A stretch of 64,000 nucleotides of DNA, from NCBI GenBank assembly GCA_012295275.1, contig CM022671.1, forward strand, positions 29,443,750-29,507,749, written 5' to 3'. This stretch comes from Chrysomallon squamiferum (taxonomy: Eukaryota; Mollusca; Gastropoda; Neomphalida; Peltospiridae). This document shows, piece by piece, positions 21,201 through 33,964 of this stretch. Within the stretch, counting starts at the first letter, position 1. Each line of letters begins with the position of its first letter. A program made the translations under genes and the position numbers. The notes beneath the pieces were generated by a model, which saw only the letters and a list, made by a program, of their open reading frames with translations, was not told the origin of the DNA and did not search any database.

Positions 21201-24200
21201 ATAAAAACTTGCTATCTTCAGGGTTTTTTTGTTTGTTTGATTTGGTTCAACTATACTAAATATTTTGAAGTATATTCAGTGTACCTTTGGTGGTAAAAAG
21301 ATATAGTTTTTAATAATTTCTTATATTATTTTTTTTTTTTGAATAAATAAAATATTCATCCATTGTTCCAGAATCAGTTCATTATAAAAAAAACAGCTAA
21401 AAAACCCCAACAAAACAAACCAACAAAAAAAAAACAAAAACAAACAAGCATTATTATTTAGTATAGTTTATTTATGGAAAAAAGGGGGGAAAAAAGCTGC
21501 CAAATGTAATTTATTTATATACAATGATTAAGTAAAGAGTTTATAATATACATGCATGTAAACACATACATAACAATTAAGTACTATATTTTTAATTGCT
21601 TTAGAAAATGATTTACCTTAAAACAATGAAATAACTGGTAAAACAATATAATAAAACAATAACAATGCATATTACAAAATAAATTTTTTCCCCCTTTATT
21701 TTAATTAGTTTTTTATATAAAAAAAATAGAATAAAAATAATATTACATTTTTTTTTCTTTTACACTTTTTTCTTAACATTAAAACAAAACCATGTAACTG
21801 CTTGTTTAAAAATGTTATAAATTATTAAATTCATAGTTAAATAAACAGATACCAATTTGTAAGCAAGTTGATACAAGTACTTTAATATAATAACAAAAAT
21901 CCACTGAAGCTGTGTTTTGTTGTGACAAAAGATTGATTTAAGATGAGTATCTAACCACCGAGATACAGCGAATTTTCACAGAACAGTAGGAGAATAAATA
22001 TCAAAGAAAAGTATTAAGTGAAAAGTAGTTTTACTACTTGAAAAATGTCATTTTACAATTTAATGCCAAATGTCAAATATAAAAATTTGTTTCTGTTATT
22101 TACAGAACTATCACTTTAAATGAAATGGAATCCAAATTCCCATTTGTATTCAGTTTCCTTTAAGCATAAGCAACCAGATACCGCCTATATACAACTGATA
22201 GAAAATTGAAGATTTTGTATGCTCAATTAACAGTGTATTCTCTAATGCTTTGAAAATGCAGACCTGAAAAACCACATTAACACTGAAATTACCATCAATT
22301 CCATATAAATATATAAATTATCTCTATATACAGTTTCATAATTAATTAATTTTTGATTATAATTAAATAAAAGTTTAAAAAAAAAAAAAAAAAAAATTAA
22401 TAAACAAAAAAGATTTACTGGTGCAATTTGATTATAAAAAATGGCATGAAATAATATACATATATATAATGTTACAAACATACTGTTATTAATAAACATC
22501 AGACCTAAATGGAATATTGTGGAGACTTAACCCAATGATACACTGTAATAAACGTAACTAATAACAACCCACTAAATACAGATCTAACTCACTAAAAATG
22601 AATACATAATCTGACTAGATCCTGTCAAAATTTCTGACCTAATCTCATGATTACTTTACACTACTAAGTAATTAGAACCAAATATTATACACCAAACTCA
22701 CATTCAAACAATTCCTGATCTTTTTTCATATGTCATGCAGCTGTGCTAAAGGTAATGACAAAAATTAAACAAGTTTGGGCTTGCTCTCGTTAACAGCTCC
22801 CTGTCAGAGTTCCATGTGCATTCATAATATATATCTATTTAAAAGTGCTTTAAATGACATGCTTTTGAATGCATTTATCTCCAGTATTTTTGATTTCATA
22901 AGGGAAAACTCCCTAACATATTTGATATATAATGTTTGTTAATTTGATACAATATAAAAATAAGGAAAAATGAGAAAAGGAAAGTAAAATTAATTAAATT
23001 ACAAATTAATTTTCTCCGAGAACAAAATACAATTATAACTATATAAACAAAAACAACAAAATAAAAATAAAAGCAATAATAATAATAATAATAATAATAA
23101 GAAGAAGAAGAAGAAGAAGAAGAAGATGACGAAAGAACAAAAAAAGAACATTGAATACTAGCACTCTTTCTGTAGCACTTACTAGTTTCTCTCTTATTCC
23201 TTTTAGCTATGAAAAGAAAACAATTACAAAAATTTACATTCACATAAAAACTTCAGATCATATTAGTGACTAAATCTTTTATACTAAATATCACACATAT
23301 ACATACATACTGACACACAGATGTGAGGACACATACACAGAAAAATATATATAGAGAGAGAAAGAACATAAGAAAAAGAACCATTAGAAAAATAATGCAA
23401 TCATTTTCATAGTCCTACACTACAATTTAAAATATGTAAAATAAATATCTTTGGTATATCATTCAGTATTTATTTATTTTCATTTCTGGTAAGTGTACCA
23501 AAATAATTATCACCGAAATAAGGAAGAGAAATATTCAGAATTATACTGGTGAAAACAAAACAAATAAATGAACAAGCAAAAATTTCAAAAACCTAATTAA
23601 TAACAAGCATTTGATTTTGTTTTCAGTTTTATGAGTTTGTTAATAACAACTGAAGCATTCACCTACAAGCTAAATTTAAATTATTATAATTTAACTAAGG
23701 AGGTTTTTTTTTCAATTTACTATCAAAATATTTAGAAACTGTATTAATATTACCAAAAATAAAATAAAATAATTTATTTATTATATTGTTAAAATCAAAT
23801 GATTACAACGTAACTGGAAGCACAATTAAACCTTTCACACGATTAATAACAGTAAAACTTTAAAAAAATATTTAATGAAAAAAATAAATTATAAAAAAAT
23901 AAATAAATAAAAAAAAGCTTAACCAGAAATTTAGTAATTTCTAAATTTTTTTAGAGAAAAATAAGTATTCAGCTTTTACTCTTTCTCAAAAAAGTTAACT
24001 ATTAAACAGTTGGCTAAATTAAATAAATGCCAAGACATATGCAATGAGTATAAATGGCTATCTTGCTATTTCACTTTATCACAGTTACGCTTTTACATCA
24101 ACATCATCAAAACTGAATTCATTAACAACAACATTTACAATATGATTGTTAGTTTAATATAATCATATATCATTCCTTATAACGAGGTAATTTTTAAAAA

Positions 24201-24530
24201 TTAAATTCTGTAAGTTCATTAAAATTTACAGCTTATTTTCAATGCATAAAAGAGCAAATAATTATGAATTTTCTTAAAATGTATTTACCATCATCCCAAG
24301 CAGCAATTTAAAAATACTCTCAAAACATTATGCCACTGAAATATTCCATTTTATAATGAAATGTGAAATAAATATGTTTATTTCTGAGATTATGTTTATG
24401 CAATAAATGCATTTGTCTACAGAGGTATGTTTGTGTATGTATACAAATAAAACTTCTGTGAGTTCTATAAATACATTTTTTTTTTTAAACTGTTGCTACT
24501 GAAATCTAACTGAACAGAAGAACAAATGTA

Positions 24531-24670
24531 AAACCATCTATTAAATAAGTAGAACATATCAGAGTATAGACCCATTTACTAAATGAATATAACTTGCCAG
24601 AATATAGGACCAATCTAATAAACAAGTATAACATATCAGAATGTAAGACCACCTATTAAATAAGAACAAG
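24531..24670. repeat. Diverged 38-39-bp tandem repeat
   Basis: About 3.5 imperfect units share the pattern 'ACC.TCTAATAAA.AAGTA.AACATATCAGAATGTA'. They lie in the spacer near the 3' end of CCDC66. Confidence 0.6.
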
Positions 24671-24878
24671 CTGACTATAGATCATATTTGCTGACTGAAA
24701 ACATGTGACTATATAACAATCCAGGGAGCAGAACATGTTTTTGGACACCTACTCTCAGATACCCTAAACTCAAATCTGTGCTAAAAAGTAAATCCACTGA
24801 ATATCTAGTTTATTTTTTCTAACATCATTCAACAATAGCATTGTCCAACAGATAGGTTGTAACAGTTATAACAACAGT

Positions 24879-24884
24879 TTTATT
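24879..24884 (-). terminator. Candidate poly(A) signal of the long CCDC66
   Basis: A minus-strand AATAAA lies about 420 bp past the CCDC66 stop codon. It was chosen for distance only; in such A/T-rich sequence this motif also occurs by chance. Confidence 0.3.
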
Positions 24885-25303
24885 AAATGGTTATTATGAA
24901 ATTAATCTTGATCAGAATGTTTAGTATCTTTAAATGAGATCTTATTAAGTATGCAAAGACAACAATAAGATCTAATTTTAAATAAAATAAAAAAGTTTAT
25001 AAAAAATATCCAATAAATAATTATCATCATTATCACAATAATGCAACATAAAACATTTTCACAAATAAACATATATTTAGAAGGAATATACACATACATT
25101 TTCTTGTTTCAAAAACAAACTGAATTTGTTTTCTTAAAAAACAATATTAAATTAAAAGCTTAAACATTAGATTAAAATTTCAGTATTAACTTTTCAATAA
25201 AAGTTAAGTTATTAAGAAGCACTAAAAGGACACAGACATAATTTTCACTTGGAATGTAGGAGAGTGGAAGTGAGCAGTGAGCTGAAAGTTGTTGTTTTCA
25301 CTG

Positions 25304-26616
25304 CTAAATGCCAGAGTCAAAGTCACTGGGGGACATACATGTTTCCAGTTCGCGCTGGCGCTGTCGAAGACTCTAGAAAAACAAAACAATAACAAAAATT
25401 AAACTGCATGTTAGCAAAATAAAGAACAGGATCTAATCACTCCAACATTTAACTCATTTGGGAAATTTAATGTCTGAAATCCTCTCTGTTACAATTCCAC
25501 TGAATCACATTATTGCATTAAACAGTCTATTTTTTAATACAGTTACTGTCATTGGAAACATAGTATGAATGTATGTGTCACAGTCAAAAGTGTGAATTTT
25601 AAATTAAGTTTTTGTGAAGCTCTGTCTCCTTGCACATTTTCCTACACTTAACATGTATTCCCTGAGTTAAATATATAGTCCCATTTTCAATGTATGTAAA
25701 ACCTGATTAGCTGTATGTATGACAATGAAAGATTAAGATTATAAATATGCAGGGTTAAAGGTATCTATAGTAATTATATAGGAACATTTTCAAAATATTT
25801 ATTATATGTATAATAAGGTGAGAACAAACATAACTTATATCAAGGTTATAAATATCTAGGGTGAAAGATATCTGAAGTGTGCTTATGATGGAAAATGTAA
25901 ATATGGATTATAAGCAGGTCAACATAAAACAAAAAATAATAATAATAATAACAGCAACTATATAAATGTAATAAATATCCAGGGTGAAAGATATTAACAG
26001 TGTGTATGCAATGGGAAATGAAAAATTGTTTTACTAATATGATAATATAAAAAAACAAAAAAACAACAAAAAGAACCCACCCAACAACACTATAACAAGG
26101 ATGTAGATATCTGAGGTGAAAAGTCCATTCAGTGTGTTTAAAGAAAATAAAACAAAATCAGTGATACAAGTATATGAAAAGTCACTCAGTGTGTTTAAAG
26201 AAAATAAAACAAAATCAGTGATACAAGTATATGAAAAGTCACTCAGTGTGTTTAAAGAAAATAAATCAAAATCAGTGATACAAGTATATGAAAAGTCACT
26301 CAGTGTGTTTAAAGAAAATAAATCAAAATCAGTGATACAAGTATATGAAAAGTCACTCAGTGTGTTTAAAGAAAATAAAACAAAATCAGTGATACAAGTA
26401 TATGAAAAGTCTCTCAGTGTGTTTAAAGGAAAAGGTGACTAATTTCCCCACACTCACTTGTTTTAATGTTGACAGCTGTTTCAGAATCATCTCCTGTCTG
26501 ACTGTCGGGTGATCTGTCAACAGACACGGGTTTGTCAGTGGATTCTGAAAGTAAAGTAACATTGCAAATACATGGTAATTTCATATAAGTAAACATGATT
26601 CTGAAACTTAAAATAA

Positions 26617-26649
<33 letters not shown>

Positions 26650-29012
26650 TAATAATAAAATCAATCAATCAATAAATCAATATTAGAGTATTAATTTAAG
26701 AGTCAGCATACAAGATTTACATTGTATACTTTGATGTCATAAAATAGTTTCTACTCTACAAACTTATGATCAAGTTAACAATATTGATATTTATTATTAT
26801 TATCTTTTATGGTTATCTATTAATAATAAAAAAAACTTTAAAGTTTAAGAAAATATTATTTTTAAAATAGAGTATCTCCCAGATGATTATTATAGGTAGA
26901 CATTTATTATAAATTATCTTGTATCAGATTAAAATAAACTTGTCATCAATTTCAAATGCATTAACATAATAATACATATATTTTACTAAATAATTATTGA
27001 TATATAAACAGTTGTGGTAATCAACTTATGCAATCAAGTCAAAAAGGCTTAAAGAAATAAATATATAATAATATCTTCAAGATCCACATTAACATCAACT
27101 TGAATAATATAATAATACAAAAATATATATCATCAACACAATTATTAAAAGAAGAACATTTATCGTAAACATCTTACATTCCTATCTTTAACTGGACTAT
27201 TTCTGCTGCTTTCTTGAACATAGTCCGCTTTACTGCCATAGCAGCCTGGTGCCTGGTTCTCAATGTACGCTTTCCTGGCCTTTCTTATTCGCGTGTTCTC
27301 TCTGGAGACCTGAATGGGATCACAGGCTTTGCTTGGGTCGAGGATATCCGACGTTCTGGTGAACGGTATAACATCATCAGTGTTGTTGATGACAAGGTCA
27401 GTGCTGGAATCTGTGTAATGGTCTGTAGCTGCAGGGTTAAAGGGAGGGTTTTCTTGAGACGGGTAGTTTGTGTAATTAAAGTGGTCCATGGTGTAATCGT
27501 TTTCATGGCTTATTTTGAGAATCTCCACTTGCTGGTCTGTGGATAATAAATAAAATGTTGTTAGTGTGAATGAAAAAACTCAAACAAAAGTCTTAGTAGA
27601 ATTATATATTTAGAAAAATTTTTTTCTTAAACAAAACCCCAGAGTTATTTAGTTTTATCTACATTAAAAAATTCTTCTGTCAAATAACATCATTACAAAA
27701 AAAAAACTCCATACAACCGACATCTAACATACATTAATATAAAAAACTTCACAAAAAAATTGACTTATTTAGTTTTAAATATAAAAGGTTCTTCTATTAT
27801 CAAAAACCATACAACTGGGGATCAAAGACACTTTAATGTAATAATTTATTCAGGTAATGTTAAACAAAACCCCCTGTTTTTCAGCAAGTGATTACCTGGT
27901 TCAGAAACCATCCTGTGTTTCAGCGCAGGCACTGGAGGTGAAAGCGGCCGATGGTAGTTACTCTGAGGGTCTAACAAGGGCAGTGACGGCCTCTCTTCTG
28001 ACGAAGACTTGTGCACTTTCTGCGACTGTGCTTTCGACCTCCCTCTCGTGTAAGTATCTGTCATAATCGGGGAGCTGTTCGTATCGGACCTTGTGGCTCT
28101 CTTGTTGTTTTTGTTGCTTTTGTTCATGTCGTGATCACTCACCTCCTGAGGATTCTCACCCACTCTGTGCTTGTCAGCAGGAATCATCTGCTTGTTGGCC
28201 TCCACGAGGGCCAGCAGCTTCTGTTTCCTCTGGGCGCGACGCTCCTCTAACTCCTCCTGCTTCTCTTCGTAGAAAGGATCTTTCTCCGACTGCTTCACCG
28301 CTTTCTTCTTCTGTCTGTTCTGGTAGTTCCATTTGACCTCGCCAGGTTTTTGTCTCTCCTTGTGAGAACGCTTTTTGTTTTCATTTCTGTCCATTTCTTG
28401 TTTTGCAGGCAGACTCTGCACTTTTCTCGTCGGAACTTCGGGTTTAGGAGGCACTGGCTCACTGTAGACAACGTACACATCAGTCAGATCCAAGTTCATG
28501 TTAGATGAAGGGGCAACTGTTCCATCTAGAAATAAAATAAAATAAAATTAAAATAATAGTTATAGTAAAAGTAACAACAAAAATAAGATATAAAATTAAA
28601 CTAAAAATAAAAATAATAACAAAAATAAAAATAAACAATTTCCAAAAATAAGCACACTCAGATTGTAAAATATCACAAGATTCCTAATATCCTCAGACAG
28701 CAAGTTGTGTTTATAAAATGGAACCGGTGTGCAGCTCAGTGATTAGAGCACAGGCGTGACATTTGTTAGATCATAGAATCAATCATATTTAACATTATTT
28801 TCTATTCTAATCTCTTCTCTCTGACTGGTTACCAAATATTAAGATACACATTTTCCTTTCACAGACAGGTTGCTTGCATGTAAAAGACTTTTCTGCTTAT
28901 GGAAAAAAATGTAATATAGCTTTTTCTATTATTAGCAGAGTTTGAAATATATTTTAGATGATAGATTAAAATCACATTATAATCATATTAAAAAAAACTG
29001 AAAACAAAAATA

Positions 29013-29049
<37 letters not shown>

Positions 29050-32000
29050 TATAATATATATATATATAAAATAAAGAATGACATACTTAGTTATTACCAT
29101 TTATCACAACATTTATAATTTGAAAAAGCACATATATAAATTTAGTTGATTCTTTTCTTACTTTGAGTCTGTGTGCCAAAATCCCTGCGTGGTGAACCTT
29201 GACCTTGGTTTCGCTGTCTATATACATTTGGTGTTATTACTCGGTCAGTGACATAGGATTCTTGGGCATTTGGATCTGGAGGTCTTTCAGAATTTCTTGC
29301 AGATATGTTGGGCAAAGTAGGCACAATCTCTGTGATAGCACCACTCCTGAACGACAAATCCAGGTCAGTGAGGCTTCCTGAGCTCACTGAAGAAGTAATA
29401 ACGACAGTAATATAACAACAAAAATATTGATAATAAATATAACAATATTTAATAATATTAAAAACAGTGATTTGTTATTATTATTATTATTATTACTAAG
29501 ATTACTGATGCTTCTGCTGTAAAAACTATTGCCACTATTTTCAGTAATAATCCATGAGAATAAATTACACTCTTGCACATGTAACACAACAGTCATTACA
29601 ACTAAAGTTTTTGGAAATTTCTATCTTTGTAATTAAATCAACATTTCAACATTACCTATGTGGTTACAAATACACACACACACACACACACTAATCTGAA
29701 ACTAACTCTGTAACTGTGCTTTGAGGCGGCTGACATCATGACCACCCTGCTCCAACCACTGCAGCCTCCGCAACGTCTTCTCTCTCTGTGCTCTCTCTTT
29801 CGCTTCGTCCATAGCGTTCTTGAGAACATCAATTTGATGCTGGCGGGCTTCCTGAAATAACATAAAAAAAAAATTGAAAAAAATAAAATAAAAAAATAAC
29901 CACCATAAATTTTATTATTATTGATAGAGGCATGAATAGAACATTTTTTAAACCCTGAATTTGAAAATGTATTTAAATTTATAATGTATATCTTTACTAA
30001 TATAAATATATATATTTTAAATTTTTAATTCTAACTTTTCTTTATTCAACATGAATGTTTATTACTATTAACTGCAGAAAGAGGATTTATCCCATACCTT
30101 TAAAAAAACCTTGTTGTTTGTATCAGTGCAGTACGTGCTGCCAGCATAATTACAAATCTTGTTGATTTTGCCAGAAGCCATTTTTAATTACGCAGCAAAA
30201 GGGCTAAGAAACCAGTATATAGCTATTTTTTTATAAGTTTCACTATTAATGATGAATGTGACACAAATTCACAAAGATATTTAAGATCTTACTTCTTTGC
30301 TCTTTAGCTTGTTTTGTTCGTCTTCAAACTGCTTCATCAGAGCCTCTCGCTCTTTCTGTAATCTCATTTCTTCTTCTTGTTCTTCCATCATCTTCCTCTC
30401 TCTCTCCAACTGCTTCTGTCGCTGTTTCTCCTGTATTTGTTGTTTCACAGCTTCCTAGAGAAGTTGAATTTAAATATATATATATATATATATAAAGTAA
30501 TTAATATTTCAATCAACAAAGGGTAATGCATCTTTGTAATTTCCCCACTACTTCTACTTTGTCTGATTAAATTTGGATTTTTTCAATACATTTGGATCTG
30601 CTAATCATCAGTCATAAACAAACAAAAAAGAACTGATTAAAATTAGTAAAATGAATTGTTAATAATAAGTAAATACTTTTCACTGCATTTTGTCAGATCA
30701 AATAATCAACCACTTCAAACATGCTTACATGCAGGTGAAGATGAAGTGTGTCTGTTTTGGAGTCTGGACAATTTATTAGAATAAAGAAAACAAATGTTTT
30801 AATTTATCACCGGGTTGGACTCAGTATGGGGAATATTTGAATTTTTTAACAAACACTCAAGAATAAAAAAACACATATCACTCCAATGTTGGGTTATTAT
30901 CTTGGTATCTGTGACCCTGAAGACTGGTAACTTAACTCACCTGATATTCACGCTGCCTCTTCTTCTTCTCTTCCAGCTCTCTCTGAGTGATGGGATCCAG
31001 TACAATGTGCTGGCCACGCAGGTGTTTCGAAGCTTCGTCTGCGTCCACTGCCAACACAGGTTGTGGAGCACTGCTGGTTCTTGTAGTGCTTTCACCTGCA
31101 GTGTGATTCTGAAAGCCAGGCACCTGAGGAGCAGGTATGTGATGTGAGATCTGGGCAGGTGAAGGGTTACCTGGGAGGTGAACGAACCTGTCTGCCCAGT
31201 GGTCAGGTGCAGCCGATTCCTGTAATTCAATCAGCTTCTTTTGATTGTGCAGCTCGATTTGCATTTCTAGAATTTAAAAACAGTAATAAAATTAAAAAAC
31301 AATAAAAATAACAGTAATATTAAATATTACAACTCTAAGAAAATAATGACGTTTTCCCAGGATAATACTGTTAATGAGATAAATGTGTTTCTTAAATTTT
31401 ATATATTTGAAAATATCGCTCTATTAACTAATACACTCAGTATTTCATTATATTAAATATAAAGATAAAACAGAATTTTTATTTATTTTTAAAATTATAC
31501 ACAGAATTCAGTATTCCTTTCAACAAAAAAACAACAACAACGAAATATACACATATATATAAACATATTTGTAAATAAAATATATATATATTTTACATAG
31601 TTTTTCTGACCTCAAACAACAGTGCATTTTCCCATTGCAAGCTTTTTTTTTATTCATGGCAGGCTTATCACATTTTAAAAATAATAAAAATCTTTTACTT
31701 TCTCATTCTTCAGGGAAATGGACAGATTATGCTGAGAGAATAAAAGTCAGTTTTGCCCAAGCAGGTAATAAAACAAATGTCTGTTGAAGCAATTTTTTTT
31801 TTAAATTTGTACTTTTTATCTTCAAGATTAGAATAAATCCACAAATCTAATAAAAAAAATAAAAAAAGTTTGAAAAAACATTACAGAAAAGTCTGGAAAG
31901 GAAAATATTACAGGTGTGATATTTCTGCATGTGAAATATAATATTTTCCTGTAAAATTGTGTTTACTTTAGGAAATTCCCAAAATAATTTCCATTCATGG

Positions 32001-33920
32001 CAGCCTATTTTGAACCTTTAACAAAGACCATTATAACCTCATCAGCAAAATCTTGAAATGTAATGAAACTACTGACTCACAAATAATGTTTTATTTATTA
32101 CATCAACTTGATGTTATCACAATCTTTGACAAAAAAGAAACACCAATTTAAATATTTAGTCTAACAAGAAAGGATGATGAAGAAATGACCAGCAATGACT
32201 TTCTTTTGAATGAAATGAAATAAACACAGTAAAAACAGTCAAAACAAAACAAACTCAGCACTTGCACAAACTGTGCAAAAATCACAAAACTCTGGAAAAA
32301 CAGAGGCTGCATCAAACTTGGCCAAACCGAAAAATGTATGTAATTTTGGAAAATTTGCAAGTATACAAACAGTGCAAAAAGAACAGACAACAGTAAAATT
32401 AGCTGTAAAAAAATAACAAAATCAGTTTCATAGAAGTCAACAAAAACAGCTGCAATATAAATTCAGCCCCCCCCACAAAAAAATATAAAAAAATAAAGCC
32501 GCAGATGTGTAGATCTTAGCAAATTTATTTTTATGATCTTGAAAACTGGAGCTGCACTGTACACAGCTAAAGTTTATGTGTATTTATAATGGTCATGTTG
32601 ATAGCAGCAGTTTCTAGATGATCACTTCCTCAGAAAACAATGAACTGTCATTGTTCTAGATCAGGCAAAACTAAAAAAAAAAGAAAAAAAAAGTAGAAAA
32701 CACTTTGTAGATAAAAGCATCTTCCACAGTTCACAGTGACATCCTTCAAAGAAGACCCTGTACATGAAATACCCAATCAACTAATATTATTAAAGTTAAG
32801 ATAAAAATAACCATATAAAATACATAGTTAAAAGAATAATAATTGAAAAATAACAAAAACAAATACGTCTTTTCATTGAATGATTACTTTGAATGATTTA
32901 TTGAATTTTTATATTAGGAACTAAAATTAAAGCAAAAATGTACAACACACACACATACAAACAAAAATAATTAAAATATAAATAAATAAAACCAGAAAAA
33001 AAATGAAAAGAAGCATTTAACATTTAAAATCTTTTAAGCATTTCCTTGCAACTTTTATTAACAAATATGTACCTAAGTCTTTAACGTATTGTTTTTTAGC
33101 TTCTTCTTTCAATGTTCTGCCATTGTTATTACCTGGAAAATTTGGCTAAAAAGCAGATAGAGCAAAATCATTTAAAATAAAATAAAATAAAATAAAATAA
33201 AGAATAAATAAATAAATAAATATAAACTGTAAGATCATTTACCATTATTTTAAAATTTGATTTAATTAAATTTCTATATTTTCTGATAAAATAATTTTCA
33301 TAATCCAAAAATTATATTTGTTAAAAAGATTAGTGCTAGTGTTACTACATGATCTCTCAGACAAAAATCTGAATTGTAACCTTGATTACTTACAGTACTT
33401 TATAATTAATTTTTAATTATTATTATTTTTTTGGTTATATGTGCATATATACAAAATCTACAAAATTATCATGTCTACATGTAACAAACAGATGTATCTT
33501 ATCTCAAACACATTCTAAATGTGACAGAAAATATTTACTGGCAGGAATGAATCAGTATGTGAACTGACGCCAAATGGCATTCTGAAAAAATTTAATGAGA
33601 CAACTTAATTAGTAACCTATGAAAAAAACAGAATTATAATATGACATTGTTGAAGCTATAACTTCCAGCCCTAATCATGTATATTAGATTAAATGCTTTG
33701 GCAGACAAAATGTTTTACCCTCTTACTGAAATCTATGAAAAAGTTAACATGTAAAGTTATAAGTTGTGATTTAAACTAAGTGTTAATGGCGTATTTCCAA
33801 ACTTAAACTTGTGAGGAAGAGAGTAGTACATTTAACATTAAAAGCAAAGATTTTAAATGGCTTTAAATTTTAATATTTAAAAAAATAATAATATAAATTT
33901 TAATAATTTAATAATAATAA

Positions 33921-33964
<44 letters not shown>

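Larger units (their letters stand above)
17164..25303. other. MBD4 3' region and intergenic spacer, no gene seen
   Basis: MBD4 and the long CCDC66 converge on this 8.1-kb stretch. The first part (to about 18.2 kb, or further) is likely MBD4 3'-UTR. The part just below 25,303 is likely CCDC66 3'-UTR. The remaining ORFs are short, A/T-driven and without domains. Simple repeats, a (AAT)n(AAG)n tract at about 23,077-23,126 and the weak repeat at 24,531-24,670 are all I can identify. Confidence 0.6.

Noticed and set aside
26116-26442. 108-codon plus-strand ORF with a 19-residue repeat
   Set aside because: It is a 57-bp minisatellite in an intron. The frame stays open only because the unit length is a multiple of three.
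27214-28336. Several plus-strand ORFs of 69-110 codons
   Set aside because: They are antisense shadows of CCDC66 exons 27536..27178 and 28525..27896, whose minus-strand frame carries the family motifs.
31711-31764. Plus-strand exon-like piece (CAG acceptor, GTAATA donor) open in one frame
   Set aside because: It lies antisense in a CCDC66 intron, has no neighbouring plus-strand exons and is too short for any family assignment.
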